From Paractinoplanes tereljensis (GTDB taxonomy: Bacteria; Actinomycetota; Actinomycetes; Mycobacteriales; Micromonosporaceae), in assembly GCF_016862435.1 (NCBI RefSeq), contig NZ_BOMY01000016.1, positions 181,819 to 245,818 on the forward strand: 64,000 bases of DNA, in the 5' to 3' direction. Positions 16,348 to 25,067 of this stretch are shown piece after piece. Each line of letters begins with the position of its first letter. Positions within the stretch are counted from its first letter, which is position 1. A model generated the notes under the pieces. The model was not told where the DNA came from and made no database searches. It saw only the letters and a list, made by a program, of their open reading frames with translations. A program made the translations under genes and the position numbers.

Positions 16348-17424
16348 ATGGGCTTTTTGCGCCCTGCGGCCGCTACTCTCGGTGCGGCCCTACTCATTCT
16401 CAGTGCCGGAGCCTGCGCGAAGTCCGAGGACGACGGTTCCTCGGCGGGCTCCGGAACGCCGGCCTCGGCCGGCGCTCAGGTCGTCGCGTCGGCCTCGTCC
16501 GGGGCTGCTACCTGCACCATTGACCAGTACGGCGGCACCAAACTCGACCTCAAGACGGCGAAGGTCGGCTTCTCCCAGTCGGAGAAGGAGGCCAACCCGT
16601 TCCGGATTGCCGAGACCCAGTCCATCAAGGACGAAGCGGCCAAGCTCGGCATCACGAACCTCACGACAACGAACGCAAACTCCCAGTTCAACAAGCAGAT
16701 CTCCGATGTCGAGCAGATGATCGACTCGGGTGTGCAGCTGCTGGTGATCGCGCCGCTCAACTCGGACGGCTGGGATTCGGTGTTCGCCAAGGCGTCGGCC
16801 AAGAAGGTTCCGATCATCACGATCGACCGGAAGATCAACGCCACACCCTGCAAGGACTACCTGACCTTCATCGGGTCGGACTTCGCTGAACAGGGCAAAC
16901 GCGCCGCCGACGAGATGGCCAAGTCGCTGGGCAACAAGGGCAAGGTGGCCATCCTGCTCGGCGCGCCCGGCAACAACGTCACCACGCTGCGCACCAGCGG
17001 CTTCAAGGACGAGATCGCCAAGGTGGCGCCGGACATCAAGATCGTCTTTGAACAGACGGGCAACTTCGCCCGCGAGGACGGGCAGAAAGTCACCGAGCAG
17101 CTGCTCCAGTCCAACCCGGACATCAACGGGATCTACGGCGAGAACGACGAGATGGCTCTCGGCGCCATCACGGCGCTGAAGGGCGCCGGCAAGAAGGCCG
17201 GCGACGTCAAGGTGGTGTCGATCGACGGCACCAAGGGCGCTGTGCAGGCCATTGTGGACGGCTGGGCATCGGCCGTCATCGAATCCAACCCGCGCTTCGG
17301 GCCACTCTCCTTCGCCACGGCGCAGAAGTTCTTCGGCGGTGAGCCGGTCGACCAGGACGTGATCATCTCCGACCGGCAGTACGGCCAGGACAACGCCAAG
17401 GCGGACCTCGCCAGCGCGTACTGA
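16348..17424 (+). CDS. Sugar ABC transporter substrate-binding lipoprotein (YtfQ-like)
   Basis: A 358-aa periplasmic-binding-protein type I (LacI/RbsB fold) anchored as lipoprotein: hydrophobic signal and lipobox SAGAC with Cys23. KVGFSQ, LLVIAPLNSDGWDSV, ITIDRKI and GENDEMALGAITALKGAG resemble E. coli YtfQ, which binds galactofuranose. ATG 16348 follows AAGGAG (16333-16338); the longer frame from 16291 would bury the signal peptide. It is the first gene of a sugar operon and is followed by a strong hairpin, common after highly expressed binding-protein genes. Ligand inferred as a furanose sugar; exact identity unknown. Confidence 0.88.
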   Translation: MGFLRPAAATLGAALLILSAGACAKSEDDGSSAGSGTPASAGAQVVASASSGAATCTIDQYGGTKLDLKTAKVGFSQSEKEANPFRIAETQSIKDEAAKLGITNLTTTNANSQFNKQISDVEQMIDSGVQLLVIAPLNSDGWDSVFAKASAKKVPIITIDRKINATPCKDYLTFIGSDFAEQGKRAADEMAKSLGNKGKVAILLGAPGNNVTTLRTSGFKDEIAKVAPDIKIVFEQTGNFAREDGQKVTEQLLQSNPDINGIYGENDEMALGAITALKGAGKKAGDVKVVSIDGTKGAVQAIVDGWASAVIESNPRFGPLSFATAQKFFGGEPVDQDVIISDRQYGQDNAKADLASAY

Positions 17425-17429
17425 GATCG

Positions 17430-17475
17430 CGGCGGCGGTGTCGGGTTTTCCCGAAAAAACCCGCACCGCCGCCGG
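17430..17475 (+). terminator. Strong hairpin between binding-protein and GH2 genes (attenuator/mRNA stabiliser)
   Basis: CGGCGGCGGTG at 17430-17440 followed by CGGGTTTT pairs with AAAACCCG and CACCGCCGCCG (to about 17475), a long stem with one unpaired base per side and a short loop. There is no terminal T run. In binding-protein operons such stems cause partial termination or protect the upstream message, raising the binding protein over the rest. Confidence 0.7.
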
Positions 17476-17528
17476 TAAATGTTCGTTTGTGTTGCCCATC
17501 GTCGGCTCCATCCCCGAAGGAGCGGAAC

Positions 17529-20246
17529 GTGACCGCACATCCCCGACGACTTCTCGCACTCGTGCTGGCCGCCACGGCCGGCACCCTGGTCGCCACCACC
17601 GGCCCGGCCGAGGCGTTCGCCCCCAAGACGCCGCCGCTGAGCACCCCGTGGACCAGCCAGGTCTCCACCACCAACCCGCTGCCCGAATATCCGCGGCCGC
17701 AGCTCACCCGCACCGACTGGCAGAGCCTCAACGGCATCTGGCAGTTCGTCGGCGCCTCGAACATCAACACTCCACCCACCGGGCAGACCCTCGGTGAGGA
17801 GATCCTGGTGCCGTACCCGATCGAGAGCGCGCTCTCCGGGATCATGCGACGCCAGGACTACTCGTACTACCGCCGCACGTTCACCGTCCCGACCGGCTGG
17901 ACCGGCAAGAACGTGCAGCTCAACTTCGGTGCCGTGATGTGGCAGTCGAAGGTCTGGGTCAACGGCACGCTGCTCGGCACGCACGAGGGCGGCTACGACA
18001 AGTTCTCGTACGACATCACGAGTGCCCTCAAAGCGGGCGCGAACGAGATCATCGTCGGCGCCTGGAACCCGGTCGAGACCCAGGACATCCCGGTCGGCAA
18101 GCAGCGGATCAGCCGGGGCGGCATCTTCTACACGCCGTCGAGCGGCATCTGGCAGACCGTCTGGCTGGAGCCGACCAACTCGGCCCGGATCACCCGGCTC
18201 GACACCACACCCAACGTCGCGGCCGGCGGCCTCGACCTGATCGTGCAGGCAGCCAACGCGAGCGGCCAATCCGTGACGGCCCAGGTCCTTAGCGGCGGCA
18301 CGGTGGTCGGCACGGCCACCGGGACGGTCGGCGCATCATTCCGGGTAAATATCCCCAATGCCCGGCTCTGGTCACCCGACGATCCTTTCCTGTACGACCT
18401 GAAAGTCACGCTGGGCAGCGGCGACACCGTAGGCGGCTACGCCGGGATGCGCTCGCTCGGCAAGGCGATGCTCGGCGGGGTGCTCCGACCCACCCTCAAC
18501 GGCAAGTTCGTCTACCAGCTCGGCACCCTCGACCAGGGCTACTGGCCGGACGGCATCTACACCGCGCCGACCGACACCGCCTTGCGCTTCGACCTCGAAC
18601 AGCAGAAGGCCATGGGCTTCAACATGGTCCGCAAGCACATCAAGGTGGAGAGCGACCGCTGGTTCTACTGGGCCGACCGGCTCGGCCTGATGGTCTGGCA
18701 GGACATGCCCGCCCTGGCCAGCGGCAAGGAACCGTCGACGGCTGGGCGCACCCGGTTCGAGAAGGAACTCAAGGAGATGGTCGACGAGCACAAGGGCATC
18801 ACGTCGATCGTCCAGTGGGTGCCGTTCAACGAGGGCTGGGGCGAGTACGACGCCGGCCGGATCACCGACCTGGTGAAAAGCTGGGACCCGATCCGGATGG
18901 TCAACCACGACTCCGGCTCGAACTGCTGCGACTCCGACCCGGATCCGGGCAACGGCGACGTGATCGACGACCACGTCTACGTCGGTCCCGGCATCGGCCG
19001 CGCGCCGACCGCTACCCGGTTCGCGGTCAACGGCGAGTACGGCGGCCTCGGCCTGCGAACCACCCACGAGTGGCCGACCAGCGGCAAGTTCGCCTACGAG
19101 TGGCTCGCCGACTCGAACGCACTGACCAGCCGATACGTCCAGATCACCGGCCGGCTGATCGACCTGATCAACGGCAGCGGGCTGTCCGGAAGCGTCTACA
19201 CCGAGCCGACCGACGTGGAGGAAGAGCTCAACGGCTTCTACACGTACGACCGGCAGGTCGCGAAGATGGACCTGGCCCGGGTTCGTGAGGTCAACCTGCG
19301 GGTCCTGGGCGCGGCGACCGGTGCCACCCTCTCCACCGGCAAGCTGGCCTCGCTGCGGGTGACCACACCCGGCTACACCAACCGCTACCTGCGGCATTCC
19401 GCCGGCGCGGCCCGTACCGACGTGATCGGCACCGCTTCGGCTGACCGCCAGGACGCCACCTATTGGGTGCGTCCCGGACTGTCGAACACCACCTGCTACT
19501 CGTTCGAGTCGCGCAACTTCCCCGGCCAGTACCTGCGGCATCGCAGTTACCGGGTCTACCGCGAAGCGAACACGGGTGGCACCTTCGCCGCCGACGCCAC
19601 CTTCTGTGCCCGGCCCGGCCTCTCCGGCGGTGGCACCTCGCTGGAAGCGTCCAACATGGCCGGTTACTACCTGCGGCATCGCAGCGACGAGGTCTGGATG
19701 GACGCCAACACCGGCGGCTCGTTCACCGACGACGCGACCTGGCAGGTGACCACGCCGCTGTGGCGCAGCGGCGCCGATCTGACCGTCGGGGCGAACCGCT
19801 CGTTCCGGGTCACCACGGCCGGCTACGACACCCGCTACCTGCGGCATCAAAACAGCCTGGCCCGCACCGACGTGATCACCACGGGCAGCTCGCTCGCCGA
19901 CCGGCAGGACGCCACCTTCACGGTCCGCGCCGGGCTGGCCGACAACAGTTGCTACACGTTCGAGTCGGTCAACTACCCGGGGCGCTACCTCCGGCATGCG
20001 GCCTACCGGCTGCAAACGGCGACCAACGACGGGACGACGACGTTCCAGCAGGACGCCACGTTCTGCGCGCAGCCCGGCCTGAGCGGGGCGAACCTCTCGC
20101 TCGAGTCGGTCAACTATCCCGGCTACTTCTGGCGGCACTACGCCGAAGCGGTCTACATCGCCACCAATGGCGGCGGCAACACCTGGGACTCGTCGAGCAG
20201 CTACAACGCCGACGCGACCTGGAACAACGCGAATCCACTGGGGTAA
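17529..20246 (+). CDS. Secreted glycoside hydrolase family 2 enzyme with two AbfB (CBM42) modules
   Basis: A 905-aa exported enzyme: signal peptide (residues ~1-31, ending PAEAFA), GH2 sugar-binding beta-domain (~60-210), immunoglobulin-like domain, then a TIM barrel with the acid/base motif PFNEGWGEYD (Glu about 435) and a nucleophile candidate in NGEYGG (Glu about 503). From ~610 two ~135-residue AbfB modules follow, each with two copies of motifs such as RYLRHS/YYLRHR and FESVNYPGRYLRH; CBM42 binds arabinofuranose side chains. GTG 17529 follows GAAGGAG. The GH2 activity could be galactosidase, glucuronidase or arabinosidase; the modules and the YtfQ-like transporter favour a furanose-containing polymer. 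Confidence 0.87.
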   Translation: MTAHPRRLLALVLAATAGTLVATTGPAEAFAPKTPPLSTPWTSQVSTTNPLPEYPRPQLTRTDWQSLNGIWQFVGASNINTPPTGQTLGEEILVPYPIESALSGIMRRQDYSYYRRTFTVPTGWTGKNVQLNFGAVMWQSKVWVNGTLLGTHEGGYDKFSYDITSALKAGANEIIVGAWNPVETQDIPVGKQRISRGGIFYTPSSGIWQTVWLEPTNSARITRLDTTPNVAAGGLDLIVQAANASGQSVTAQVLSGGTVVGTATGTVGASFRVNIPNARLWSPDDPFLYDLKVTLGSGDTVGGYAGMRSLGKAMLGGVLRPTLNGKFVYQLGTLDQGYWPDGIYTAPTDTALRFDLEQQKAMGFNMVRKHIKVESDRWFYWADRLGLMVWQDMPALASGKEPSTAGRTRFEKELKEMVDEHKGITSIVQWVPFNEGWGEYDAGRITDLVKSWDPIRMVNHDSGSNCCDSDPDPGNGDVIDDHVYVGPGIGRAPTATRFAVNGEYGGLGLRTTHEWPTSGKFAYEWLADSNALTSRYVQITGRLIDLINGSGLSGSVYTEPTDVEEELNGFYTYDRQVAKMDLARVREVNLRVLGAATGATLSTGKLASLRVTTPGYTNRYLRHSAGAARTDVIGTASADRQDATYWVRPGLSNTTCYSFESRNFPGQYLRHRSYRVYREANTGGTFAADATFCARPGLSGGGTSLEASNMAGYYLRHRSDEVWMDANTGGSFTDDATWQVTTPLWRSGADLTVGANRSFRVTTAGYDTRYLRHQNSLARTDVITTGSSLADRQDATFTVRAGLADNSCYTFESVNYPGRYLRHAAYRLQTATNDGTTTFQQDATFCAQPGLSGANLSLESVNYPGYFWRHYAEAVYIATNGGGNTWDSSSSYNADATWNNANPLG

Positions 20247-20248
20247 AG

Positions 20249-21748
20249 ATGCTGGAAGTCCTCGACGTCTCCAAGATATTTCCGGGTGTGCGTGCCCTCG
20301 ACCGAGTCTCGTTCCGGCTGGCGGCCGGCGAGGTGCACGCTCTTGTCGGTGAGAACGGTGCCGGCAAGTCCACTTTGATCAAGGTGCTCACCGGTGTCTA
20401 CCAACCGGATGAGGGCGAGCTGCGCTATCAGGGAGAGAAGGCGCAGTTCGGGACGCCGATGGACGCTCAGCACGCCGGAATTTCCACGATTTATCAGGAA
20501 GTCAATCTGATTCCGCAGATGAGCGTGGCTCACAACCTGTTCCTCGGCCGCGAGCCGAGGAACAGGTTCGGCCTGCTCGACGAGAAGCGGATGCACCACG
20601 AGGCCCGGGAGATCCTGGCCGGCTACGGCGTCACCGCCGACGTGAAACGGCAGCTCGGCACGCTCGCCCTCGGTGCGCAGCAGATGGTCGCGCTGGCCCG
20701 GGCCGTGATGATCGACGCCAAGGTCGTCATCATGGACGAGCCCACCTCGTCGCTCGAACCGCGCGAGGTGGAAACCCTCTTCGGCATCATCCGCGACCTG
20801 CACCGCCGGGGCATCGGCATCATCTACGTCAGCCACCGGCTCGACGAGCTCTACCAGATCTGCGACGCCGTCACGATCCTGCGCGACGGCCGGGTGGTGC
20901 ACACCGGAAAGCTCGCCGAGCTGGAACGGATCAAGCTCGTCTCGCTGATGCTGGGCCGGGAGATGTCCGGATCGTTCTCCGCGTTCAAGGAGTCCGACCC
21001 GGAGGTCAGCGACGCCCCGCCGGTGCTCCGGGCACGCGGCCTGACCAGCCGGCGGAAACTGCACGACATCAGCTTCGAGGTGCGGCCCGGCGAGGTGGTC
21101 GGCCTCGGTGGCCTGCTCGGCGCCGGCCGCAGCGAGACCATCAAGGCGATCGGCGGCGCCTATCCGCTGGACAGCGGCGACGTTCAGGTCGACGGCGTCG
21201 ACCTGAAGAAACCCACGACCGTGCGAGCCGTCAAGGCCGGCATCGCGGTACAACCCGAGGACCGCAAGGCCGAGGGCATCATCGCCGGTCTTTCGGTACG
21301 GGAGAACATCGCGCTCGCCGTCCTCCCCCAGCTGTCCCGCTTCGGCCTGGTCTCGGACGCCAAGATCGACGCGATCGTCGAGAAGTACATGACCCGGCTG
21401 CGGATCAAGGCGTCCGGCCCGGGCCAGCTCGTCGGCGACCTCTCCGGCGGCAACCAGCAGAAGGTGCTGCTCGCCCGGCTGCTCGCCACCGGGCCCCGGG
21501 TGCTGCTGCTCGACGAGCCGACCCGGGGCATCGACGTCGGCGCCAAGGCCGAGGTGCAGTCGCTGATCGACGAGCTCGCGGCCGAGGGGCTCGGCGTCGT
21601 GCTGGTCTCCTCGGACGCCGAGGAGCTGATCGAGGGCGCCGACCGGGTGGTGGTGCTGCGCGACGGGGTCGTCGTCGGCACCCTCACCGGCGCCGAGGTG
21701 ACCACCGAGGACCTGATGGCCACGATCGCCGCCGGAGGCAACCAGTGA
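20249..21748 (+). CDS. Sugar ABC transporter ATP-binding protein (RbsA/YtfR type, two ATPase domains)
   Basis: A 499-aa tandem ATPase. Domain 1 has Walker A GENGAGKST (about 35-43) and Walker B VVIMDEPTSSLEP; domain 2 has a degenerate Walker A (GLGGLLGAGRSE), the signature LSGGNQQKVLLARLL and LLLDEPTRGIDVG. This pattern, intact first and degenerate second nucleotide site, is normal for the CUT2 family. ATG 20249 is 2 nt after the GH2 stop; longer upstream frames are inside the GH2 gene. Its stop overlaps the first permease. Confidence 0.93.
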   Translation: MLEVLDVSKIFPGVRALDRVSFRLAAGEVHALVGENGAGKSTLIKVLTGVYQPDEGELRYQGEKAQFGTPMDAQHAGISTIYQEVNLIPQMSVAHNLFLGREPRNRFGLLDEKRMHHEAREILAGYGVTADVKRQLGTLALGAQQMVALARAVMIDAKVVIMDEPTSSLEPREVETLFGIIRDLHRRGIGIIYVSHRLDELYQICDAVTILRDGRVVHTGKLAELERIKLVSLMLGREMSGSFSAFKESDPEVSDAPPVLRARGLTSRRKLHDISFEVRPGEVVGLGGLLGAGRSETIKAIGGAYPLDSGDVQVDGVDLKKPTTVRAVKAGIAVQPEDRKAEGIIAGLSVRENIALAVLPQLSRFGLVSDAKIDAIVEKYMTRLRIKASGPGQLVGDLSGGNQQKVLLARLLATGPRVLLLDEPTRGIDVGAKAEVQSLIDELAAEGLGVVLVSSDAEELIEGADRVVVLRDGVVVGTLTGAEVTTEDLMATIAAGGNQ

Positions 21749-22698
21749 CGACCCAGGTCGCGGCCCGGCCGGCCGTCAATCTCAAGGGGCTCTCGCAGTA
21801 CGGCGTCTACCTGGCCATCCTGCTGCTGGTCCTCTACAACATCTTCTTCACGCCGTACTTCCTGACCTGGAGCAATCTGCGCATCCAGCTCATCCAGGTC
21901 GCGCCGATCGTGATCGTCGCGCTCGGCATGGCGCTGGTCATCGGCACCGAGGGCATCGACCTGTCGGTTGGCTCGGTGATGGCCCTGGCCGCGGCGCTCA
22001 TCCCGCTCTACCTGGGGTACGGCGTGGTCGCCGCGATCCTGGCGTCGCTGGTGGCCGGCGTGGTCGTCGGGCTGATCAACGGCGTACTCGTGGCCCGGGT
22101 CGGATTGCAGCCGATCGTCGCCACCCTGGCCCTCTTCGTCGGCGGCCGCGGCCTGGCCGTGGTGATCAGCGAGGGCAAGCTCAAGGACGTCCGCAACCCC
22201 GACCTGATCTACCTCGGCTCGGGTGACCTGCTCGGCATCCCGGTGCTGGTCTGGATCGCCGCCGCCCTGGTGGTGGTCGTGGCGTTCCTGGTGCGGCGCA
22301 CCGTTTTCGGCCGCCGGCTGCTCGCCATCGGCGGCAACCGGCCGGCCACCGAGCTGGCCGGTTTACCGGTCAAGCGGGTGCTGATCACCGTGTACGTGCT
22401 GTGCGCGGTGCTCGCCTCGATCGCCGGCCTGCTGAGCGTGGCCCGCATCCAGTCCAGTGACGCCTCGGCGGTCGGCCTGCTCATCGAGCTCTCCGCGATC
22501 ACCGCGGTGGTGGTCGGCGGCACCCCGCTCACCGGCGGCAAGGTGCGCGTCCTCGGCACGGTGGCCGGCGCCCTGCTCATGCAGCTGGTGATCGCCACCA
22601 TGATCAAACACAACCTGCAGCCGTCCACGACCGAGATGGTGCAGGCCGTCATCATCCTGATCGCGGTCTACGTGGCGCGAGAGAGGAAGACCCGGTGA
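21745..22698 (+). CDS. Sugar ABC transporter permease 1 (CUT2, YtfT-like)
   Basis: A 317-aa integral membrane protein with about 10 hydrophobic segments. GTEGIDLSVGSVMALAAALI is the family signature after TM2 and IELSAITAVVVGGTPLTGGK is the conserved cytoplasmic coupling segment. GTG 21745 overlaps the ATPase stop (GTGA). Codon 207 (22363-22365) is TTA, rare in this genome type. Two permease genes in tandem with one ATPase matches the ytfT-yjfF arrangement rather than rbsC alone. Confidence 0.92.
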   Translation: MTTQVAARPAVNLKGLSQYGVYLAILLLVLYNIFFTPYFLTWSNLRIQLIQVAPIVIVALGMALVIGTEGIDLSVGSVMALAAALIPLYLGYGVVAAILASLVAGVVVGLINGVLVARVGLQPIVATLALFVGGRGLAVVISEGKLKDVRNPDLIYLGSGDLLGIPVLVWIAAALVVVVAFLVRRTVFGRRLLAIGGNRPATELAGLPVKRVLITVYVLCAVLASIAGLLSVARIQSSDASAVGLLIELSAITAVVVGGTPLTGGKVRVLGTVAGALLMQLVIATMIKHNLQPSTTEMVQAVIILIAVYVARERKTR

Positions 22699-23696
22699 CC
22701 ATGACGCTTCCGGTGGCCACGCCCGAGGACACCCGCCGGACCGATCGCACCGACCGGATTGTCGAGATCGTCCAGCGGCAGGGTGCCCTCGCCGTCCTGG
22801 TCGTGGTCGTGCTGATCTCGTTCGCCACGTTCCCGAACTTCCGCAGCTTCGACAACACCGCGACGATCCTGGTCGCGGCGGCGCCACCGATGCTTATCGC
22901 GCTCGGCATGACGTTCGTGATCCTGACCGGCGGCATCGACCTGTCGGTCGGCTCGCTCTACGTGCTCGGTGGGGTCCTCGCGGCCTGGGCCTCGCAGTTC
23001 GGCTTCGTCACGGCGTTCGCGGTGCCGCTGCTCGTGTGCGGGGCGATCGGGGTCGCGAATGGACTGCTCATCGCGTACACCCGAATGGCTCCTTTTATTG
23101 TGACTTTGGCGGCGCTCCTCGGAGCGCGCGGGCTCATGCGGGCCATCAGTTCCGAGGGTTCCGCGACCTTTCTGGTCCAGAGCGACGCGTTCCGGCGGCT
23201 GGGCAACGGCTCGTTCCTCGACATCGGCTACCAGGTCTGGCTGGTCGCCGGGTTGGTGGTGCTGGGCATCGTGCTGCTGGCCCGCACCCGATTCGGGCAC
23301 GCGGTCTACGCGGTGGGCGGCAGCGAGGACGCGGCCGCGCTGATGGGCATCGCGGTACGGCGTACCAAGATCTGGGTCTATGTGATGTCGGGTTTGCTGG
23401 CCGGCCTGGCCGGCGCGATCAACGCGGCCAAGCTCGGCTCCGGGGTGACCGTGCTGGGCACCGGCATGGAGCTGGACGCGATCGCCGCGGTGGTGATCGG
23501 CGGGACGCTGCTGACCGGCGGCGCCGGCACGATCGCCGGAACCATCGCGGGCGTGCTGCTGCTCGGCGTCATCCAGAACCTGATCAACCAGGTCGGCAAC
23601 GTGAACAGCAACTGGCAGCAGGTGATCAGCGGAACGTTCCTGGCCCTGGTCGTGGTCGCACAGACCTACCTGGTGAAACTCCGAAGAGTGTCCTAA
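22695..23696 (+). CDS. Sugar ABC transporter permease 2 (CUT2, YjfF-like)
   Basis: A 333-aa paralogue of the preceding permease. LTGGIDLSVGSLYVLGGVLA and ELDAIAAVVIGGTLLTGGAG are the same CUT2 signatures. It begins with GTG 22695 overlapping the permease 1 stop; ATG 22701 is an alternative. Last gene of the sugar operon; it overlaps the convergent anti-sigma gene by 4 bp, so no terminator space exists between them. Confidence 0.92.
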   Translation: MTMTLPVATPEDTRRTDRTDRIVEIVQRQGALAVLVVVVLISFATFPNFRSFDNTATILVAAAPPMLIALGMTFVILTGGIDLSVGSLYVLGGVLAAWASQFGFVTAFAVPLLVCGAIGVANGLLIAYTRMAPFIVTLAALLGARGLMRAISSEGSATFLVQSDAFRRLGNGSFLDIGYQVWLVAGLVVLGIVLLARTRFGHAVYAVGGSEDAAALMGIAVRRTKIWVYVMSGLLAGLAGAINAAKLGSGVTVLGTGMELDAIAAVVIGGTLLTGGAGTIAGTIAGVLLLGVIQNLINQVGNVNSNWQQVISGTFLALVVVAQTYLVKLRRVS

Positions 23697-24406
23697 TCGA
23701 GCAGGGCGGTGCCGAGCACGTGGCCGTCGGTGTCGGCGATGTTGATCGAGCTGACGTTGCGCAACTGGAACGAGCTGGCTCCGATCACCTTCGCGCTGCC
23801 GCTCGCCGTCGGTCCCCACACCGCCGCCTGCTCGACCTTGCCCTCGGCGTTGTGCACCTCGCACAGGAACGGGCCCTCGCCGCGCAGCTTCGTCACGTCC
23901 AGCGCCACCGACACCCCCCACATCTTCGGGGTGAGCACGGCCTGGCCGGTCAGCCCGCTGCCCTCGGCCGGCTCGAACCGCGCGGTCACCAGCTCGGCAC
24001 TGGGCAGCGACGACGTCGGCGGGGTGTTGCTGCGGTTGCTGCGGATCACCCCGGCGCCGACCACGACCGCGATCAGCACCGCGGCCGCCGCGGCCAGCCA
24101 GCGCACGCGCGCGGCCCGTTTCTCCCGGTTGCGCGCCGATCGCATCCGGCGCAGCAGGCCCTCGATGTTTTCCGCCGACGGCCGGGCGGACAGGCTGATC
24201 GGTGGGTCGGCCTCGACTCCGGCCGCCCGCTGGGCGTCCGGCAGGCGCTGCAGAAGTTCTGGTACGGGCGCCAAGCGCTCCAACTCGTCGCGGCACTCGT
24301 CGCAGTCCCGCAGGTGCGCGTCGAGCCGGTCGGTGTCGGTGTCGTCCAGGCCGCCGAGAAGATAGCCACCGAGCAGCCGCCGCAGTTCATCGTGTTCCGC
24401 GCTCAT
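23693..24406 (-). CDS. Zinc-finger anti-sigma factor (RskA-like)
   Basis: A 237-aa membrane protein that should sequester the ECF sigma factor encoded just upstream. The ZAS motif H-x3-C-x2-C is present (His31, Cys35, Cys38 in HLRDCDECRDEL); a single TM segment spans about 101-121; the exported C-terminal domain (~120-237) is RskA type, with a GPFLCEVHN-like segment. Its start overlaps the sigma gene stop by 4 bp. Release of the sigma would need regulated proteolysis of this protein. Confidence 0.87.
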   Translation of the reverse strand: MSAEHDELRRLLGGYLLGGLDDTDTDRLDAHLRDCDECRDELERLAPVPELLQRLPDAQRAAGVEADPPISLSARPSAENIEGLLRRMRSARNREKRAARVRWLAAAAAVLIAVVVGAGVIRSNRSNTPPTSSLPSAELVTARFEPAEGSGLTGQAVLTPKMWGVSVALDVTKLRGEGPFLCEVHNAEGKVEQAAVWGPTASGSAKVIGASSFQLRNVSSINIADTDGHVLGTALLD

Positions 24407-24924
24407 CGGAGAACCCCCATCTCCTCGAACGCCGTCCGTAACGCCCGAACCGCGTAATAGGCCCGGGATTTTACGGTTCCTTCGGGTACGGACAGCTGGC
24501 GAGCCGCCTCGGCCACGCTTCGGCCCTCGTAGTACATGGCTTTGACCACGGCCTGATGGTCGTCGGACAGCCGTTCCAGCGCCTCGGCCACCAACCAGCC
24601 CTCCACCATCTGGTCGACGTTGTCCTCGACCGGCATGGCGTTGACCGCGGTCTCGTCACCCACCAGGTGCGGCCGGCGCTGCTCGGCCCGCCACGCGTTG
24701 GTGACCACGTTGCGCGCGATGGTGAGCAGGTAGGAGCGGGTGCGGCCCTGGTCGGTGTCGAGGTGGTCGATGTGCTTCCAGGCCCGCAGCAGGGTTTCCT
24801 GCACCATGTCCTCGGCGCGATGCCGGTCGTGCACATAACGCAGGACGAAGCTGAGCAGGACCGCGTAGTGCTCGGTGTAGAGCGCGGTCATCAGCTCCTC
24901 GTCGGGGCTCACCCGTCGCCTCAT
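24403..24924 (-). CDS. ECF sigma factor (SigK/RskA-type group)
   Basis: A 173-aa sigma-70 family protein. Region 2: LYTEHYAVLLSFVLRYVHD and RAEDMVQETLLRAWKHID; region 4: LSDDHQAVVKAMYYEGRSVA and QLSVPEGTVKSRAYYAVRAL. Length is normal. Cotranscribed with its anti-sigma partner (overlap ATGA). The upstream 143-bp gap to the neprosin gene should contain its promoter; ECF operons usually self-activate, but I could not assign a -35/-10 pair with confidence. Confidence 0.92.
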   Translation of the reverse strand: MRRRVSPDEELMTALYTEHYAVLLSFVLRYVHDRHRAEDMVQETLLRAWKHIDHLDTDQGRTRSYLLTIARNVVTNAWRAEQRRPHLVGDETAVNAMPVEDNVDQMVEGWLVAEALERLSDDHQAVVKAMYYEGRSVAEAARQLSVPEGTVKSRAYYAVRALRTAFEEMGVLR

Positions 24925-25020
24925 CCCCGTGCCCCTCGCCTCCGGCTACGTCCCGTCGCCAACAACTTGTACACCGTCGAGTTGAAGTTGGTTCGACAGG
25001 AACGTGCCGGAAACGGGACG

Positions 25021-25051
25021 ATGCCCGGTCCCCCTCGCCGGGACCGGGCAT
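25021..25051 (-). terminator. GC-rich hairpin downstream of the neprosin-like gene
   Basis: ATGCCCGGTCCC (25021-25032) and GGGACCGGGCAT (25040-25051) form a perfect 12-bp stem with a 7-nt loop, 17 nt past the stop of the leftward gene. No T run follows, as is usual for actinomycete terminators. Confidence 0.7.
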
Positions 25052-25067
25052 CGCGTCACGTGGAACT

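Noticed and set aside
18372..20138. A 588-codon open frame on the minus strand
   Set aside because: Antisense to the GH2/AbfB gene. Its repeat character only mirrors the AbfB repeats.
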